A stretch of DNA of 64,000 bases from positions 620,001 to 684,000 of the forward strand of contig JADJOS010000001.1 in assembly GCA_016713675.1 (NCBI GenBank), read 5' to 3'. This document shows, one piece after another, positions 63,574-64,000 of this stretch; within the stretch, counting starts at the first letter, position 1, and every line of letters begins with the position of its first letter. Source of the DNA: Acidobacteriota bacterium. GTDB lineage: Bacteria > Acidobacteriota > Blastocatellia > Pyrinomonadales > Pyrinomonadaceae. The position numbers and the translations under genes were made by a program. The notes beneath the pieces were generated by a model, which worked only from the letters and a program-made list of their open reading frames with translations, made no database searches and was not told the origin of the DNA.

Positions 63574-64000
63574 ACTTTGACCAATTCGTTGATCTTGACC
63601 GGACGCTGCTCCTCGACGCTTGTGCGTGCGGCAACGCCGACCATACACGACATCGCTCCTGCCCGAGCGCTCGGCAATTTCAGATAGTCCGGCACGGATG
63701 CGTTGCGAAATATCACATCACGCAGCCTATCATCACCGCCTGAATGCCCGCCCTTGATCTGCGGCATATCCAACTCCTCGTGTTTTCCAAAGTTCTTGCT
63801 CAAGAACGCCGTCGATTCGCGCGCGACTTCCCATGGCTGGCGTTCATAATCGCGAACCTCGAGCCGCCCTTTTGTTCCATTGAACGCTAGCCGATACCCT
63901 TCTAACGGCATCGCCGCATTCAGCGAATATGCAAGGCTTGCCCCGTTCGTATAACGCACGATCGCCGACATTGAGTCATAAATATCAACGTCATCCCTGT
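63570..64000 (-). CDS. Gfo/Idh/MocA-family oxidoreductase, C-terminal part (partial)
   Basis: The frame stays open to the window end, so the N-terminal Rossmann domain is outside. The remaining 142 codons match the C-terminal domain: DSMSAIVRYTNGASLAYSLN, GYRLAFNGTKGRLEVRDYER, HSGGDDRLRDVIF and MVGVAARTSVEEQRPVKINE. Members oxidise or rearrange sugars with NAD(P). First visible gene of the rhamnogalacturonan operon. Confidence 0.82.
   Translation of the reverse strand, partial: RDDVDIYDSMSAIVRYTNGASLAYSLNAAMPLEGYRLAFNGTKGRLEVRDYERQPWEVARESTAFLSKNFGKHEELDMPQIKGGHSGGDDRLRDVIFRNASVPDYLKLPSARAGAMSCMVGVAARTSVEEQRPVKINELVKV

Overview
The window looks like a chromosomal segment of an Acidobacteriota, most likely a Pyrinomonadaceae/Blastocatellia-type organism. 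This is inferred from six exported proteins ending in the same DxDGDGxxDxAxFRP repeat module, the multihaem cytochrome set, the ResB/CcsA (system II) cytochrome maturation genes and a Gram-negative envelope (outer-membrane porin). No rRNA is present, so the assignment rests on gene content.

Layout. 1-700: end of a type II secretion/type IV pilus PilC gene and a small membrane protein. 1050-9650: three FG-GAP-type exported proteins (M23 peptidase, LamG, short form) lying between two inverted copies of a ~200-bp element made of five 22-bp repeats plus a 22-bp palindrome. 9990-17020: a relic FG-GAP tail and two more large exported proteins (sialidase-like propeller, reprolysin-like metalloprotease). 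17160-18690: ImmA/XRE pair and tRNA-Thr(CGT). 18847-25551: OmpA/Ig-like exported protein, universal stress protein, AstE/AspA hydrolase, GCS2-CBS protein and a DUF5335 protein.

25765-42787 is the centrepiece: a respiratory/extracellular electron transfer locus. It has an FNR-like regulator and a cNMP-domain-only protein, a decahaem DmsE/MtrA-type cytochrome with an MtrB-like porin (carrying two single-base frameshifts), a CbcL-like nine-haem c/b fusion, an ImcH-like NapC/NirT octahaem protein, a monohaem cytochrome, two nine-haem cytochromes and the ResB-CcsA-TPR maturation genes. Together these would carry electrons from quinol, across the periplasm, through the outer membrane. Near-perfect TGTGA-N6-TCACA sites precede the cytochrome transcription units, matching the RETVTR recognition helix of the regulator.

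42897-49490: NtrC-type regulator and hybrid kinase, stress proteins (USP, FMN split-barrel, DUF5335, Hsp20), with two more FNR/CRP-like sites. 49528-64000: a pectin/rhamnogalacturonan and hexuronate utilisation region. It holds an anion transporter, an IolB/KduI-type isomerase, altronate dehydratase, a NagB-like enzyme, an SDR, an M24-like protein, an ExuT-like MFS transporter, GH43, a FadR-type GntR regulator, a cupin, GH105, a rhamnogalacturonan acetylesterase and a partial Gfo/Idh/MocA oxidoreductase, with a UxuR/ExuR-like operator at 54349-54369.
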